This document shows positions 9,286 through 18,293 of a stretch of DNA of 47,542 nucleotides, in pieces. The notes under the pieces are model-generated. The model did not search any database. It saw only the letters and a list, made by a program, of their open reading frames with translations, and was not told where the DNA came from. Location: NCBI GenBank assembly GCA_946404405.1, contig CAMJDL010000021.1, positions 1-47,542 of the forward strand, in the 5' to 3' direction. Source of the DNA: an uncultured Prevotella sp. GTDB taxonomy: Bacteria > Bacteroidota > Bacteroidia > Bacteroidales > Bacteroidaceae. Position numbers and translations under genes: made by a program. The stretch's first letter is position 1. Each line of letters opens with the position of its first letter.

Positions 9286-9810
9286 ATGGATTTTAAGGAT
9301 TTAGTACAATTGCGTCGCTCTCACCGTAAGTTTACGGCCGAGGAGATTGATGCTGACGACGTGAAGCTGATATTACGTGCAGGACTGATGGCTCCTACTT
9401 CGAAGGGACAGCGTGCCTGGCAGTTCGTGGTGGTGGACGACAAGACTGATCTTGAGAAACTGGCCGATGCCAAGGATATGGGTGGACAGTTCCTGAAGGA
9501 TGCTCCGCTTGCTATCGTCGTGTTGGGCGACCCCATGCAGAACGATTGCTGGATAGAGGACGGCTCGATAGCGGCCATTTCAATGCAGTATCAGATTGAA
9601 GCCCTTGGACTCGGTTCGTGTTGGATTCAGATGCGTGGTCGCGGATTGAGCGATGGTACCAGTGCCGACACCGTCATTCAGGGAGTGCTGGATATTCCTG
9701 AGAACCTGTCATGCCTCTGTATCCTGGCCGTGGGCCATAAGGCCGACGAACGCAAGCCTCAGAATGAGGACAAGCTGAAGTGGGAGAACGTTCATCTGAA
9801 TAAGTTTTAA
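9286..9810 (+). CDS. nitroreductase-family flavoprotein
   Basis: FMN-dependent nitroreductase-like oxidoreductase, 174 aa, cytoplasmic. The N-terminal RRSHRKF matches the family FMN-phosphate binding 'RRSxRxF' motif, followed by LMAPTSKGQRAWQFVVV. The helix region SIAAISMQYQIEALGLGSC and the C-terminal ILAVGHKADER are family-typical. Physiological substrate unknown. First gene of a four-gene unit; its stop overlaps the next start (TAATG). Confidence 0.9.
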   Translation: MDFKDLVQLRRSHRKFTAEEIDADDVKLILRAGLMAPTSKGQRAWQFVVVDDKTDLEKLADAKDMGGQFLKDAPLAIVVLGDPMQNDCWIEDGSIAAISMQYQIEALGLGSCWIQMRGRGLSDGTSADTVIQGVLDIPENLSCLCILAVGHKADERKPQNEDKLKWENVHLNKF

Positions 9811-10532
9811 TGAAAATCGTTTTAATCGGGCGGGGACGGCTGGCAACGAATCTGGAACATGTGTTGCTGTCAGCAGGTCACGAGGTGGCGAGTATCAACA
9901 GTCGTACGTTGGAGGCGTTACCCTTGGAGGCTGACGTCTTTGTCGTAGCTGTGAAGGATGCTGCACTGGCGGAAGTGATACGGGCTGCAACGAAAGGGCG
10001 CGACAACCAGTTGTTCGTGCATACGGCAGGTTCGATGCCAATGGACTTGTTTGCGGGACTGACGACGCACTATGGCGTATTCTATCCTATGCAGACCTTC
10101 TCGAAGGAACGATTGGTCGATTTCAACGACATTTCAGTATTCTTGGAAACGAACGATGCGGTCTCGATGGAACGGCTGAAAAAGTTGTCTGCTACGTTGA
10201 CCACACATATCTATGAATTGGATAGTGAGGGACGCAAGCATTTGCATCTGGCTGCCGTCTTTGCTTGCAACTTCGTGAACCACTGCTATGCACTGTCTGC
10301 AGAGGTATTGGCCGCTAAGGGCTTGCCCTTCTCGGTGATGCTGCCTTTGGTGGACGAGACAGCCAAGAAGGTACATGAGATTGCTCCCAAGTATGCACAA
10401 ACGGGACCTGCCGTCAGGGGCGATCAGAACGTTATGCAGATGCAGGCCGACATGTTGGCTGGAAATCCTGCTGTGAAACAGATATACGAAGCATTATCAA
10501 ACGATATACAACGATTAACTAACAATGATTAA
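9810..10532 (+). CDS. Rossmann-fold oxidoreductase with DUF2520 domain
   Basis: 240 aa. The N-terminal nucleotide-binding fold starts [19 protein letters not shown] (GxGxxA-like) and is followed by a helical DUF2520-type C-terminal domain ([28 protein letters not shown]). These proteins resemble F420/NADP-dependent or ketopantoate-type reductases but have no proven reaction. It starts on the stop codon of the nitroreductase and overlaps the KdsC-like gene by 8 bases, so the three are co-translated. Confidence 0.85.
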   Translation: MKIVLIGRGRLATNLEHVLLSAGHEVASINSRTLEALPLEADVFVVAVKDAALAEVIRAATKGRDNQLFVHTAGSMPMDLFAGLTTHYGVFYPMQTFSKERLVDFNDISVFLETNDAVSMERLKKLSATLTTHIYELDSEGRKHLHLAAVFACNFVNHCYALSAEVLAAKGLPFSVMLPLVDETAKKVHEIAPKYAQTGPAVRGDQNVMQMQADMLAGNPAVKQIYEALSNDIQRLTNND

Positions 10533-11043
10533 CTACGATTTATCGAAGATACGCGCTGTGGTGTTCGACCTGGATGGCGTACTCTCGTCAGAGACCATCG
10601 CTTTGGGCATAGACGGTACACCCCTGCGCACTGTGAATATCAAGGACGGCTATGCTATTCAGTTGGCTATGAAAATGGGCCTGCGCATTGCGATTCTTTC
10701 GGGTTGTAAGATAGAAGCCGTTCGTAAGCGTTACGAAGGTTTAGGAATGGAGGATATCTATCTGGGTGCCGCTGTAAAAATCAAGATTTACGAAGATTTC
10801 ATCGCGAAATATGGTTTGAAGGATGAGGAAATCATCTTTATGGGCGACGATATTCCTGATTTGGAGGTGATGCATCGAGTGGGGTGTGCCGTATGTCCGA
10901 AGGATGCATGTCCTGAAGTAAAGGCTGTCAGTTGCTATGTGAGCGATAAATGCGGCGGACAGGGCTGTGGACGCGATGTCATTGAGCAGGTGTTGCGTGC
11001 TCAGGGCAAATGGCTGAAGGATGAAAGGGCATTTGGTTGGTAA
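10525..11043 (+). CDS. kdsC: KdsC-like HAD phosphatase (KDO-8-phosphate phosphatase family)
   Basis: HAD subclass III hydrolase (172 aa), the size of KdsC, which removes phosphate from KDO-8-P in lipopolysaccharide core synthesis. Motif I is VFDLDGVLS (nucleophile and acid/base Asp), motif II ILSG, and motif [12 protein letters not shown]. No cap domain, as in KdsC. The neighbours DUF2520 and maf are a common set in Bacteroidota. KdsC assignment by motif and context; another C0-type HAD role is possible. Confidence 0.82.
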   Translation: MINYDLSKIRAVVFDLDGVLSSETIALGIDGTPLRTVNIKDGYAIQLAMKMGLRIAILSGCKIEAVRKRYEGLGMEDIYLGAAVKIKIYEDFIAKYGLKDEEIIFMGDDIPDLEVMHRVGCAVCPKDACPEVKAVSCYVSDKCGGQGCGRDVIEQVLRAQGKWLKDERAFGW

Positions 11044-11078
11044 AGAGATGTAAGATGGAAGATGTAAGATGGAAGATT
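11044..11078 (+). repeat. heptamer array 3 (gatgtaa family) at kdsC/maf junction
   Basis: 7-mers taagatg and gaagatg alternate, then gaagatt. The array begins just after the kdsC stop and contains the maf start codon and its first codons. Confidence 0.75.
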
Positions 11079-11633
11079 ATATTGGCGAGTAATTCGCCAC
11101 GAAGGAAGGAACTGCTGGCAGGATTGGACTTGCAGTTCGAGGTGCGAGTGTTGAAGGATATCGACGAGAGTTATCCTCAAGACCTGCCAACACTGAAAAT
11201 TGCCGAATTCATCTCTAAAAAGAAGGCCGAAGCATACGTTGAGACGATGGCAGACGACGAACTGGTGATTACGGCTGATACGGTGGTGATACTTGGCGAC
11301 GAGGTGATGGGTAAACCCCATGACGAGGCCGATGCCAAACGAATGCTGGGTGAACTGAGTGGTCAGACGCATCAGGTAGCTACTGGTGTGACGCTATCCA
11401 CGAAAGAGCGTCAGATGAGCTTTACGGTGGTTACTGACGTAACCTTCAAACAGTTAAGTGCTGATGAAATCGACTATTATGTGCGTACCTATCATCCAAT
11501 GGACAAAGCGGGCGCTTACGGCATACAGGAGTGGATTGGCTACATCGGTGTGACGGCTCTGAAGGGTAGCTACTTTAACGTGATGGGATTGCCCGTACAG
11601 CGTATTTACGAAGCACTTAAAACCTTCTTCTAA
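11055..11633 (+). CDS. maf: Maf-family nucleotide pyrophosphatase
   Basis: House-cleaning NTP pyrophosphatase (192 aa) that hydrolyses non-canonical or dTTP/UTP-type nucleotides. Family signature IILASNSPRRKELLAGL is at the N-terminus, with the catalytic-site segments ITADTVVILGDEVMGKP and GAYGIQEW. I chose ATG 11055 (MEDVRWKI) over a TTG at 11037 inside kdsC. The first six codons lie in a 7-bp tandem repeat, so the extreme N-terminus differs from homologues. Ends 17 bases inside the convergent methyltransferase gene. Confidence 0.92.
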   Translation: MEDVRWKIILASNSPRRKELLAGLDLQFEVRVLKDIDESYPQDLPTLKIAEFISKKKAEAYVETMADDELVITADTVVILGDEVMGKPHDEADAKRMLGELSGQTHQVATGVTLSTKERQMSFTVVTDVTFKQLSADEIDYYVRTYHPMDKAGAYGIQEWIGYIGVTALKGSYFNVMGLPVQRIYEALKTFF

Positions 11634-12375
11634 ACTCTGAAAGTGTGATTGCTGTTGCAATAGCAACGTTCAGAGACTCAGCTGTTTCTGTATTCTTGTT
11701 AAAGTTTGGAATCAATAACTTATTGGTCACCAGTTGGCGTACCTCAGACGAGATGCCATTGCCCTCATTACCCATCACGATAATTCCGTTTTCAGACAAT
11801 GGTTGCTGGTAGATGTCCTGTCCGTCGAGCAATGTTCCGTACACGGGAACACCAGCCTTGCTGAGCAAAGGAACAAGGTCGCAATAGGTGATGGTGACAT
11901 GCGCCAGACTACCCATTGTAGCTTGAACAACCTTGGGATTATAGACGTCAGCCGTATCGGGCGAGCAGAAGATTTGCGAAATGCCAAACCAGTCGGCTAT
12001 GCGGATAATGGTACCAACGTTGCCAGGATCCTGAACACCGTCGAGAGCGAGAACGATGTCTGATGTAAGATGTAAGATGTTAGATGTAAGTGGTGAGTCT
12101 GGAATATGGAATATGGCAAGTACTTCCTGAGGATGTTGAAGGAAACTGATGCGGCGCAGCTCGTCGTCGGTAATGTGTATAATTGATAATTGATAATTGA
12201 CAATTGATAATTGGGGAATTTTGTTGGTTGTAGCAAAGATGGAGTGGGGCTGGAAGCCTGCACGCAACAGGTCGCCTACCACTTTGGGTCCTTCAGCAAC
12301 AAATAACCCCTCGCGCTTGCGATTCTTCTTCAATTCCAGCGACTTAATCAGTTTGATTTGGTTCTTGCTCAGCAT
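11617..12375 (-). CDS. TrmH/SpoU-family RNA 2'-O-methyltransferase
   Basis: SPOUT-class methyltransferase (252 aa) acting on rRNA or tRNA 2'-OH. It has an N-terminal substrate-binding domain (LKKNRKREGLFVAEGPKVV) and the three knot motifs: LDGVQDPGNVGTIIRIADW, IIVMGNEGNGIS and ESLNVAIATAI. Target nucleotide not deducible (RlmB-like). Oddity: two different 7-bp tandem repeats are embedded in frame, giving QLSIVNYQLSII (about residues 55-66) and SPLTSNILHLTSDI (about residues 96-109), both in the linker between the domains. It is divergent from tamL, a common pairing in Bacteroidota. Confidence 0.9.
   Translation of the reverse strand: MLSKNQIKLIKSLELKKNRKREGLFVAEGPKVVGDLLRAGFQPHSIFATTNKIPQLSIVNYQLSIIHITDDELRRISFLQHPQEVLAIFHIPDSPLTSNILHLTSDIVLALDGVQDPGNVGTIIRIADWFGISQIFCSPDTADVYNPKVVQATMGSLAHVTITYCDLVPLLSKAGVPVYGTLLDGQDIYQQPLSENGIIVMGNEGNGISSEVRQLVTNKLLIPNFNKNTETAESLNVAIATAITLSEFRRRF
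12055..12089 (+). repeat. heptamer array 4 (gatgtaa family), inside the TrmH-family gene
   Basis: Five 7-mers of gatgtaa with variants gatgtct and gatgtta. On the coding (minus) strand it encodes the linker before the catalytic knot domain. Nearly the same set of variants occurs at 18292. Confidence 0.75.
12102..12115 (+). repeat. short doublet of gaatatg, next to heptamer array 4
   Basis: Two perfect copies of gaatatg, 12 bases after array 4, also in frame within the TrmH-family gene. Too short to stand alone, but it shows the same 7-bp period. Confidence 0.45.
12181..12215 (+). repeat. heptamer array 5 (atcaatt family), inside the TrmH-family gene
   Basis: Four 7-mers aattgat/aattgac plus a decayed fifth. 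This is the reverse complement of the family seen at 3070 and 26569. Confidence 0.75.
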
Positions 12376-12395
12376 ACTTTTTCTTGTTTTGCCTG

Positions 12396-12403
12396 CAAAG
12401 ATA
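12396..12403 (-). promoter_or_regulatory. -7 promoter box for the TrmH-family gene
   Basis: TATCTTTG on the minus strand, 20 bases before its ATG at 12375. Confidence 0.6.
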
Positions 12404-12411
12404 AGAAATAA

Positions 12412-12439
12412 TTAAGAGTTAAGAGTTAAGAATTAAGAA
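12412..12439 (+). repeat. heptamer array 6 (ttaagag family)
   Basis: Four 7-mers ttaagag, ttaagag, ttaagaa, ttaagaa between the two divergent promoters of the TrmH-family gene and tamL, in the upstream zone of both. Confidence 0.75.
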
Positions 12440-12447
12440 AAAATGCG

Positions 12448-12455
12448 TAACTTTG
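12448..12455 (+). promoter_or_regulatory. -7 promoter box for tamL
   Basis: TAACTTTG, nine bases before the tamL ATG, so the leader would be only a few nucleotides. Confidence 0.6.
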
Positions 12456-12464
12456 CAAGAAATT

Positions 12465-14675
12465 ATGCGTAGACACCTTATCATAGCAACCTTAGGAATG
12501 CTGCTGTTGGCATCCTGCTCGGAAACGAAATACGTGGCCGAGGGTGAGTTGCTATTGGATAAGGTTAAGGTGAAGAGTGATGTAAAAGAAAGTGCCATCA
12601 ATACTACCGAACTCAAGTCGTACGTGCGCCAGCGTGGTAACTCCCGTTGGTTCTCGCTCATCAAGGTACCCTTGTATACCTATTCGTTGTCAGGTCGTGA
12701 CACCACAAGCTGGTTGAACCGTACGTTACGTTCTATTGGTGAACCGCCACAGATTCATGACTCGCTGCTGACGGTGCAGTCAGCCATCCGCCTGCGCGAC
12801 AACCTTCAGAACTTAGGCTATCTGCGCGCAACGGTAGATGTTAATCAGAAGACTAAGGGTAAGAAGTTGCGTACTACCTACGTTCTGCATCCAGGCAAAC
12901 GTTATCAGATTCGACATGTCAGCTATGATATTCAGGATACGGCAATTGCTAAATTGCTGAATACTGCCGATTCCACCACGTGGGGACTGCATAGTGGTAT
13001 GAGTTTCAATGCCGAGAATCTGGATAGTGAGCGCAAACGTATTGTCAACGAGTTGACACAGAACGGTTACTACCGTTTCAACAAGGATTTTATATCATAT
13101 AAAGCCGATTCCATCGCAGGAACGCAGCTGATTGATCTGACGCTGGTATTGCACCGTTTCCGTAATAATCAGGTAAAGGACGTGCCCCACGAACGTTATA
13201 CAATGGGCGAAATCACCTATAGAAGTGGTAATCTGGAAGATAGCGACATTCATCTGCGCCCCAAAGTGCTGCGTAACAACACTTTCTTGGAAAGTGGTGG
13301 ATACTATTCTTCGCGTCAGTTGCAGAATACCTATAATCATTTTGGGCGTTTGGGAGCCGTACGCTATACCAATATATCTTTTACGGAGCATGCCTTGGAA
13401 CCCGTGCTGGATTGCGATATAGCTATCACGACCAATAAGCCATCGACTATCTCCTTCCAGCCAGAAGGTACGAATACGGCCGGCGATTTGGGCGCTGCAG
13501 CCTCGTTGACATACCAGAACCGCAACTTGTTCCGTGGTTCTGAACTGTTGACTATCGAACTGCGTGGCGCCTACGAGGCTATCAGAGGTTTGGAGGGTTA
13601 TGCCCAGCAGAACTTTGTGGAGTATAGTTTGGAAACCAAGCTGAATTTCCCCCGTTTCATCGCTCCTTTCCTGGCTCGTAGCTTCCGTCGTCGCACCACG
13701 GCTACCAGTGAGGTATCGCTCTTGTACGACCTGCAGAACCGTCCTGAGTTCCGTCGCAGGGTCTTCTCTGTGGCGTGGCGCTACAAATGGAACGACCCGC
13801 GTCACCACGACCGGTATCAGATTGACTTGTTGGACTTGAACTACATCTCGATGCCTTGGATTAGTGAGACGTTCTATAATGAATACCTGCTCGATACCAG
13901 TTCGCGCAACGCTATTCTGCGTTATAACTACGAGAACCTGTTCATCATGAAGTTTGGCGTGGGCTACACCTATAATAATGGTCGCATCGCTATCAAGGCC
14001 AAAGCTGAAACGGCAGGCAACCTGTTGAGTGCCGCAGCCCATTCTTTGGGATTCCATCAGAATGCTGAAGGCCAGTACACGTTTATGGATTTGGCCTTTG
14101 CCCAGTATGCCAAAGCCGATATAGACCTGACACGTAATGTCCGGCTGGACTACAATAATGAACTGGTATTCCACTTCGGGCTTGGTGTGGCTTATCCCTA
14201 TGGCAACAGCACCATTCTGCCCTTCGAGAAGCGTTATTTCTCGGGCGGTGCCAACAGTGTGCGTGGCTGGAGTGTTCGTTCGCTCGGCCCTGGCAAGTTT
14301 GTCGGAACCGACGGACGCATCGACTTCATCAACCAGACGGGCGACATGAAGCTGGATATGAATATAGAGTATAGGGCCAAGTTGTTTTGGAAATTTGGTG
14401 GTGCACTCTTCGTTGATGCAGGTAACATCTGGACACTACGCGACTATCCTGACCAACCCGGTGGACAGTTTCAGTTCTCTGAATTCTGGAAACAGTTGGC
14501 TGTCAGTTATGGTTTGGGTTTACGCCTGAACTTCGATTACTTTATCGTGCGTTTTGATATGGGTATGAAGGCTGTCAATCCTGCCTACGAGACGCGTAAG
14601 GAGCATCTGCCGTTACTCTATCCGAAATTCAGTCGCGACTTTGCTTTTCACTTCGCGGTAGGCCTGCCATTCTAA
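12465..14675 (+). CDS. tamL: TamL: lipoprotein-type BamA/TamA-family outer membrane assembly protein
   Basis: Omp85-superfamily protein (736 aa): lipoprotein signal with lipobox LLASC (Cys18), POTRA-like periplasmic repeats (about residues 30-330), then a C-terminal surface-antigen beta-barrel ending in a strand with terminal Phe (FAHFAVGLPF-like end). The barrel has the conserved GGANSVRGW loop, typical of the family. In Bacteroidota the TamA role is played by this lipid-anchored form, working with TamB (5' part at 1-2309). Start ATG 12465 was chosen over an upstream TTG because it gives a clean lipoprotein signal. Its 3' end overlaps the convergent small lipoprotein gene by 47 bases. Confidence 0.9.
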   Translation: MRRHLIIATLGMLLLASCSETKYVAEGELLLDKVKVKSDVKESAINTTELKSYVRQRGNSRWFSLIKVPLYTYSLSGRDTTSWLNRTLRSIGEPPQIHDSLLTVQSAIRLRDNLQNLGYLRATVDVNQKTKGKKLRTTYVLHPGKRYQIRHVSYDIQDTAIAKLLNTADSTTWGLHSGMSFNAENLDSERKRIVNELTQNGYYRFNKDFISYKADSIAGTQLIDLTLVLHRFRNNQVKDVPHERYTMGEITYRSGNLEDSDIHLRPKVLRNNTFLESGGYYSSRQLQNTYNHFGRLGAVRYTNISFTEHALEPVLDCDIAITTNKPSTISFQPEGTNTAGDLGAAASLTYQNRNLFRGSELLTIELRGAYEAIRGLEGYAQQNFVEYSLETKLNFPRFIAPFLARSFRRRTTATSEVSLLYDLQNRPEFRRRVFSVAWRYKWNDPRHHDRYQIDLLDLNYISMPWISETFYNEYLLDTSSRNAILRYNYENLFIMKFGVGYTYNNGRIAIKAKAETAGNLLSAAAHSLGFHQNAEGQYTFMDLAFAQYAKADIDLTRNVRLDYNNELVFHFGLGVAYPYGNSTILPFEKRYFSGGANSVRGWSVRSLGPGKFVGTDGRIDFINQTGDMKLDMNIEYRAKLFWKFGGALFVDAGNIWTLRDYPDQPGGQFQFSEFWKQLAVSYGLGLRLNFDYFIVRFDMGMKAVNPAYETRKEHLPLLYPKFSRDFAFHFAVGLPF

Positions 14676-15072
14676 CCTTCCAGCCTGCATCGCGCTTTAC
14701 CACCTCTACTTTAAAGGTCGCATCCTTGATGATTTCAGTAGTTCCCTGTCCGTTGGACTTCAAACTGTTGGTCACGTTCAGCGTCACCAAACGCATCGTG
14801 TCGTTGGCTTCGTCAAATCCCTCGCTGGCTGTCACTTTTGCTCCGCCCGCATCCTGCAGCTGTTTCAGTTCCTCTGCGGTGATGTTCGATGCCGCATACA
14901 GCAACCATTTCTTGCTCTCTGGCGTCACGTACTCACTGGCATCCTTAAAGTCGCAGTTGAAATAGGCGTCAGCCCAATCTCCAGCAGCCTCACGTGCCTG
15001 TTGGTCACCGTCCATTCCACCGTCACATCCAGCTAACAAAATAGCTCCCATGAAAAGTAAAAGCTGTTTCAT
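14629..15072 (-). CDS. DUF4878-like small lipoprotein
   Basis: 147-aa lipoprotein with signal MKQLLLFMGAILLAGC (Cys16). The mature part resembles NTF2-like DUF4878 domains: AREAAGDWADAYFNCDFKDA then YVTPESKKWL, and a C-terminal strand set with FKVEVVKRDAGWKVRM. Function unknown; probably faces the periplasm. Start ATG 15072 preferred because it begins the signal peptide. The last 47 bases run into the end of tamL on the other strand. Confidence 0.82.
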   Translation of the reverse strand: MKQLLLFMGAILLAGCDGGMDGDQQAREAAGDWADAYFNCDFKDASEYVTPESKKWLLYAASNITAEELKQLQDAGGAKVTASEGFDEANDTMRLVTLNVTNSLKSNGQGTTEIIKDATFKVEVVKRDAGWKVRMAGLPRSEKQSRD

Positions 15073-15099
15073 AATCATTAAATATCTAAAAAATCTCTG

Positions 15100-15107
15100 C
15101 AAAGATA
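15100..15107 (-). promoter_or_regulatory. -7 promoter box for the DUF4878-like gene
   Basis: TATCTTTG on the minus strand, 27 bases before its ATG. Back to back with the metallo-hydrolase promoter. Confidence 0.6.
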
Positions 15108-15130
15108 CGTAAAAAGTGCTTACTTTTTAT

Positions 15131-15138
15131 TACTTTTG
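15131..15138 (+). promoter_or_regulatory. -7 promoter box for the metallo-hydrolase gene
   Basis: TACTTTTG, 19 bases before ATG 15158. Confidence 0.55.
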
Positions 15139-15157
15139 CAGAAATTTTTGAAAAAAG

Positions 15158-15961
15158 ATGCTTAAATTCATATCTTTCGGTAGTGGCAGCAGTGGAAATT
15201 GCTACTATTTGGCCACGGAAACCGATGCACTCATCATAGATGTCGGCGTTGGTCTGCGAGGACTGCGCAAAAACTGCAAGGAGTATGGCGTGAACTTGCA
15301 GAAGATACACCATGTGCTGGTGACTCACGACCATGCAGACCATATCAAGTCAGTGGGTTCCATCAGTGCCGACTTTACCCTGCCTATATATGCTACTCGT
15401 GAGGTTCATTCTGGTATCAATCGCAACTATTGTGTCACTAAGAAGGTGGCTCACGATTTGGTTCGATACGTTGAAAAGGGACAAACCATCACTTTGGGTG
15501 ATTTTCAGGTGACGCCCTTTGGCGTACCTCATGACAGTACCGATAATGTGGGCTACTATATCGAAGCAGGTGGTACGGACTTCTGTCTGATAACTGATGC
15601 AGGTATGGTAACTGATGAGATGAAGACTTATATCACTCGTGCCCACCATTTGGTCATTGAGGCCAATCACGACGAGGAGATGGTGATAAGCGGACCCTAT
15701 CCTCAGTTCCTGAAAGAACGTATCCTGTCGGGAACTGGTCATCTGTCCAACCGTTCGTGTGGCGAAGCTATCGCCCAGAATATGAGTCAGGACTTGAAAA
15801 ACGTCTGGCTGTGTCACCTTAGTGAGGAGAATAACCATCCCGAACTGGCTCGAAAGACCGTTGAGAGCGTTCTCCGCAGCTATGGCATTGTGGCTGGTGC
15901 AGATCTGCAATTAGAGGTGCTGAAACGCAACTCACCAACTGGGCCGTACGAATTGGAGTAA
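15158..15961 (+). CDS. MBL-fold metallo-hydrolase (YycJ/WalJ-like)
   Basis: Metallo-beta-lactamase-fold hydrolase, 267 aa. The N-terminal strand FISFGSGSSGNCYYLATE and metal-binding motif THDHADH (about residues 56-62) are typical of the YycJ group of single-domain phosphodiesterases/exonucleases; further ligands fit ITDAG and the C-terminal CHLSEENN. Monocistronic: own promoter upstream and a strong terminator 7 bases after the stop. Confidence 0.9.
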   Translation: MLKFISFGSGSSGNCYYLATETDALIIDVGVGLRGLRKNCKEYGVNLQKIHHVLVTHDHADHIKSVGSISADFTLPIYATREVHSGINRNYCVTKKVAHDLVRYVEKGQTITLGDFQVTPFGVPHDSTDNVGYYIEAGGTDFCLITDAGMVTDEMKTYITRAHHLVIEANHDEEMVISGPYPQFLKERILSGTGHLSNRSCGEAIAQNMSQDLKNVWLCHLSEENNHPELARKTVESVLRSYGIVAGADLQLEVLKRNSPTGPYELE

Positions 15962-15967
15962 AAACAA

Positions 15968-16000
15968 TAAAGAGGTGAATCGAATTGGTTCACCTCTTTA
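15968..16000. terminator. bidirectional terminator between the metallo-hydrolase gene and proS
   Basis: Perfect 12-bp stem TAAAGAGGTGAA / TTCACCTCTTTA with a 9-base loop, flanked by A-rich and T-rich runs, between convergent genes. Confidence 0.88.
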
Positions 16001-16021
16001 TATTTATATATAATCTGTTGC

Positions 16022-17503
16022 TTAGTAGCTGCGGGCGATGATGACGCGGTACTTGGCGGGTTTGCCGCTGACCATGTCCGTGCCGGGGGTCTGTTCGTAG
16101 GCGAAAGGCACGCAACGAATGGTGGCCTGTGTCTCTTCCTTGATTTTTGCCTCAGTTTCAGCAGTGCCGTCCCAGTGGCAGAGGAAGAAACCGCCGTCCT
16201 TGACTTTCTCCTTGAACTCTTCGTAGTTGTCGCACTCATAGACGTGCTCGTCGCGATACTTCCGGGCCTTTTCGAAAATGTTCTTTTGGATTTCGTCCAA
16301 AAGTCCTTCTACGTATTCAGCAATACCCTCCAATGGACGAGTCTCCTTTTCGAGTGTGTCACGACGCATGACCTCGATGGTACCGTTCTCCAAGTCGCGG
16401 GCACCCAGCACAAGACGTACGGGAACGCCTTTCAGCTCGTAGTCGGCAAACTTGAAGCCGGGGCGCTTGTTGTCGGCATCGTCGAACTTGACGCTGATGC
16501 CTGCCTTGCGCAATTTCTCGATGATGGGCTGTACTTCCTTGTTAACCAACTCCATCTGTTCGGGCTTGGTGGCGATAGGAATGATGACCACCTGGATAGG
16601 AGCGAGACGTGGCGGCAAGACGAGACCATTGTCGTCGGAGTGGGTCATGATGAGCGCACCGATGAGTCGGGTAGAGACACCCCACGATGTGGCCCACACG
16701 TATTCGGGCTTGTTCTCCTTATTTAAATAAGTAACCTCGAAAGCCTTGGCGAAGTTCTGGCCGAGGAAGTGTGAGGTACCGCTCTGCAGGGCCTTACCAT
16801 CCTGCATCATTGCCTCGATGGTGTACGTGTCGAGAGCACCGGCAAAGCGCTCGGTCTCACTCTTCACACCCTGCAGCACAGGAACGGCCATCCACTCTTC
16901 AGCGAACTTAGCATAGACGTGCAGCATCTTCTTGGCTTCCTCTTCGGCTTCTTCACGGGTAGCGTGAGCCGTATGGCCTTCCTGCCACAGGAACTCAGAA
17001 GTGCGGAGGAATGGACGTGTACGCATCTCCCAGCGCATGACGTTACACCACTGGTTGCACATCAGGGGCAGATCGCGCCACGACTGAATCCAATTCTTAT
17101 AGGTGTTCCAAATGATGGTCTCAGAGGTGGGACGGATAATGAGCTCTTCTTCCAACTTGGCCGTGGGGTCGACGACAACACCACTCTTGTCCTCGGTAGC
17201 CTTCAGACGATAGTGGGTGACAACGGCGCACTCCTTGGCGAAACCCTCGACATGCTCGGCCTCGCGAGAGAGGAACGACTTGGGGATAAGCAGGGGAAAA
17301 TAAGCATTCTGGGCACCAGTCTCCTTGAACATACGGTCCAATTCGTGCTGCATTTTTTCCCAAATGGCATAGCCATAGGGCTTAATAACCATACAACCGC
17401 GCACGGCACTCTGCTCGGCGAGGTCGGCTTTAACGACAAGATCGTTGTACCACTGGCTGTAATTTTCAGCCCTTTTCGTTAAATCTTTTAATTCTTTTGC
17501 CAT
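16022..17503 (-). CDS. proS: prolyl-tRNA synthetase, archaeal/eukaryotic-like type
   Basis: Class II synthetase (493 aa) that charges tRNA-Pro. Motif 2/3 region: [40 protein letters not shown] and [18 protein letters not shown]. It lacks the large bacterial-type editing insert and instead carries the C-terminal zinc-like domain ([10 protein letters not shown]...) with the terminal Tyr (ARSY) of the archaeal/eukaryotic type. Start ATG 17503 ([13 protein letters not shown]) matches family N-termini; the upstream in-frame ATG lies beyond the promoter box. Monocistronic. Confidence 0.96.
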   Translation of the reverse strand: MAKELKDLTKRAENYSQWYNDLVVKADLAEQSAVRGCMVIKPYGYAIWEKMQHELDRMFKETGAQNAYFPLLIPKSFLSREAEHVEGFAKECAVVTHYRLKATEDKSGVVVDPTAKLEEELIIRPTSETIIWNTYKNWIQSWRDLPLMCNQWCNVMRWEMRTRPFLRTSEFLWQEGHTAHATREEAEEEAKKMLHVYAKFAEEWMAVPVLQGVKSETERFAGALDTYTIEAMMQDGKALQSGTSHFLGQNFAKAFEVTYLNKENKPEYVWATSWGVSTRLIGALIMTHSDDNGLVLPPRLAPIQVVIIPIATKPEQMELVNKEVQPIIEKLRKAGISVKFDDADNKRPGFKFADYELKGVPVRLVLGARDLENGTIEVMRRDTLEKETRPLEGIAEYVEGLLDEIQKNIFEKARKYRDEHVYECDNYEEFKEKVKDGGFFLCHWDGTAETEAKIKEETQATIRCVPFAYEQTPGTDMVSGKPAKYRVIIARSY

Positions 17504-17533
17504 ATTTTTTGTCTGTTTTCTTAAATTTTGCTG

Positions 17534-17541
17534 CAAAGGTA
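17534..17541 (-). promoter_or_regulatory. -7 promoter box for proS
   Basis: TACCTTTG on the minus strand, 30 bases before the proS ATG. Because it lies downstream of the longer in-frame start, it supports the shorter start. Confidence 0.65.
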
Positions 17542-17585
17542 CAAAATAATTCATAATTTTTGTTTCATATTTCATAATTATTTTC

Positions 17586-17593
17586 TATCTTTG
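17586..17593 (+). promoter_or_regulatory. -7 promoter box for the OmpA-like lipoprotein gene
   Basis: TATCTTTG, about 40 bases before ATG 17634; divergent from the proS promoter. Confidence 0.65.
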
Positions 17594-17633
17594 CAATCAA
17601 ATTAATGTTTTCTTTAATTAAAACTTTTATATT

Positions 17634-18293
17634 ATGAAGGCAAAAATTGTTTCTTTATTATTGTGTGTGGGTCTGTTGTTCGCATGTAACAATACCCAGA
17701 AAGGTGCTGCTATCGGTGCTGGTGGCGGTGCAGTGTTAGGTGGTATCATTGGCCATATTGCAGGTAACACTGCTGTTGGTGCTGCCATTGGCGGTGCTGT
17801 AGGTGCTGGTGCCGGTGCTATCATCGGCAACCGCATGGACAAGGCTAAGAAAAAGGCTGCTCAGGTTCAGGGCGCCAAGGTTGAGACCGTAAAGGACACC
17901 AACGGTTTGGATGCCGTAAAGGTTTCGTTCGATGCAGGTATCTTGTTTGCTACTGGTAAGGCTGACCTCAACGCTTCTTCTCAGACTTCTATCACCGAGA
18001 TTGCCAAGGTACTGAAGGAGAACAGTGATATGGATATCGCCATCATCGGACATACCGACAGCACTGGTTCTGACAAGGTAAACAATCCTCTGTCAGTTAA
18101 TCGTGCCAAGTCTGTACAGAACAGTCTGAAGCAGCAGGGCGTGACCAACATTAAGCGTGTAGAGGGTCAGGGTTCAACCAATCCTGTTGCCGACAATGCT
18201 ACTGAGGACGGTCGTAAGCTGAATCGTCGTGTAGAGGTTTACATGTATGCCTCTAAGCAGATGATTGATAATGCTAAGGCTCAAGCAAATTGA
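17634..18293 (+). CDS. OmpA-family lipoprotein with glycine-zipper domain
   Basis: 219-aa outer membrane lipoprotein: lipobox LLFAC (Cys18), a glycine-rich membrane-inserting glycine zipper (about residues 23-66, GAAIGAGGGAVLGGIIGHIA), then an OmpA/Pal-type peptidoglycan-binding domain (about residues 95-205) with IIGHTDSTGSDKVNNPLS and NRRVEVYM. Resembles the YiaD/Pal-like group that ties the outer membrane to the cell wall. Its stop codon merges with a 7-bp repeat array leading into mtgA. Confidence 0.93.
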   Translation: MKAKIVSLLLCVGLLFACNNTQKGAAIGAGGGAVLGGIIGHIAGNTAVGAAIGGAVGAGAGAIIGNRMDKAKKKAAQVQGAKVETVKDTNGLDAVKVSFDAGILFATGKADLNASSQTSITEIAKVLKENSDMDIAIIGHTDSTGSDKVNNPLSVNRAKSVQNSLKQQGVTNIKRVEGQGSTNPVADNATEDGRKLNRRVEVYMYASKQMIDNAKAQAN

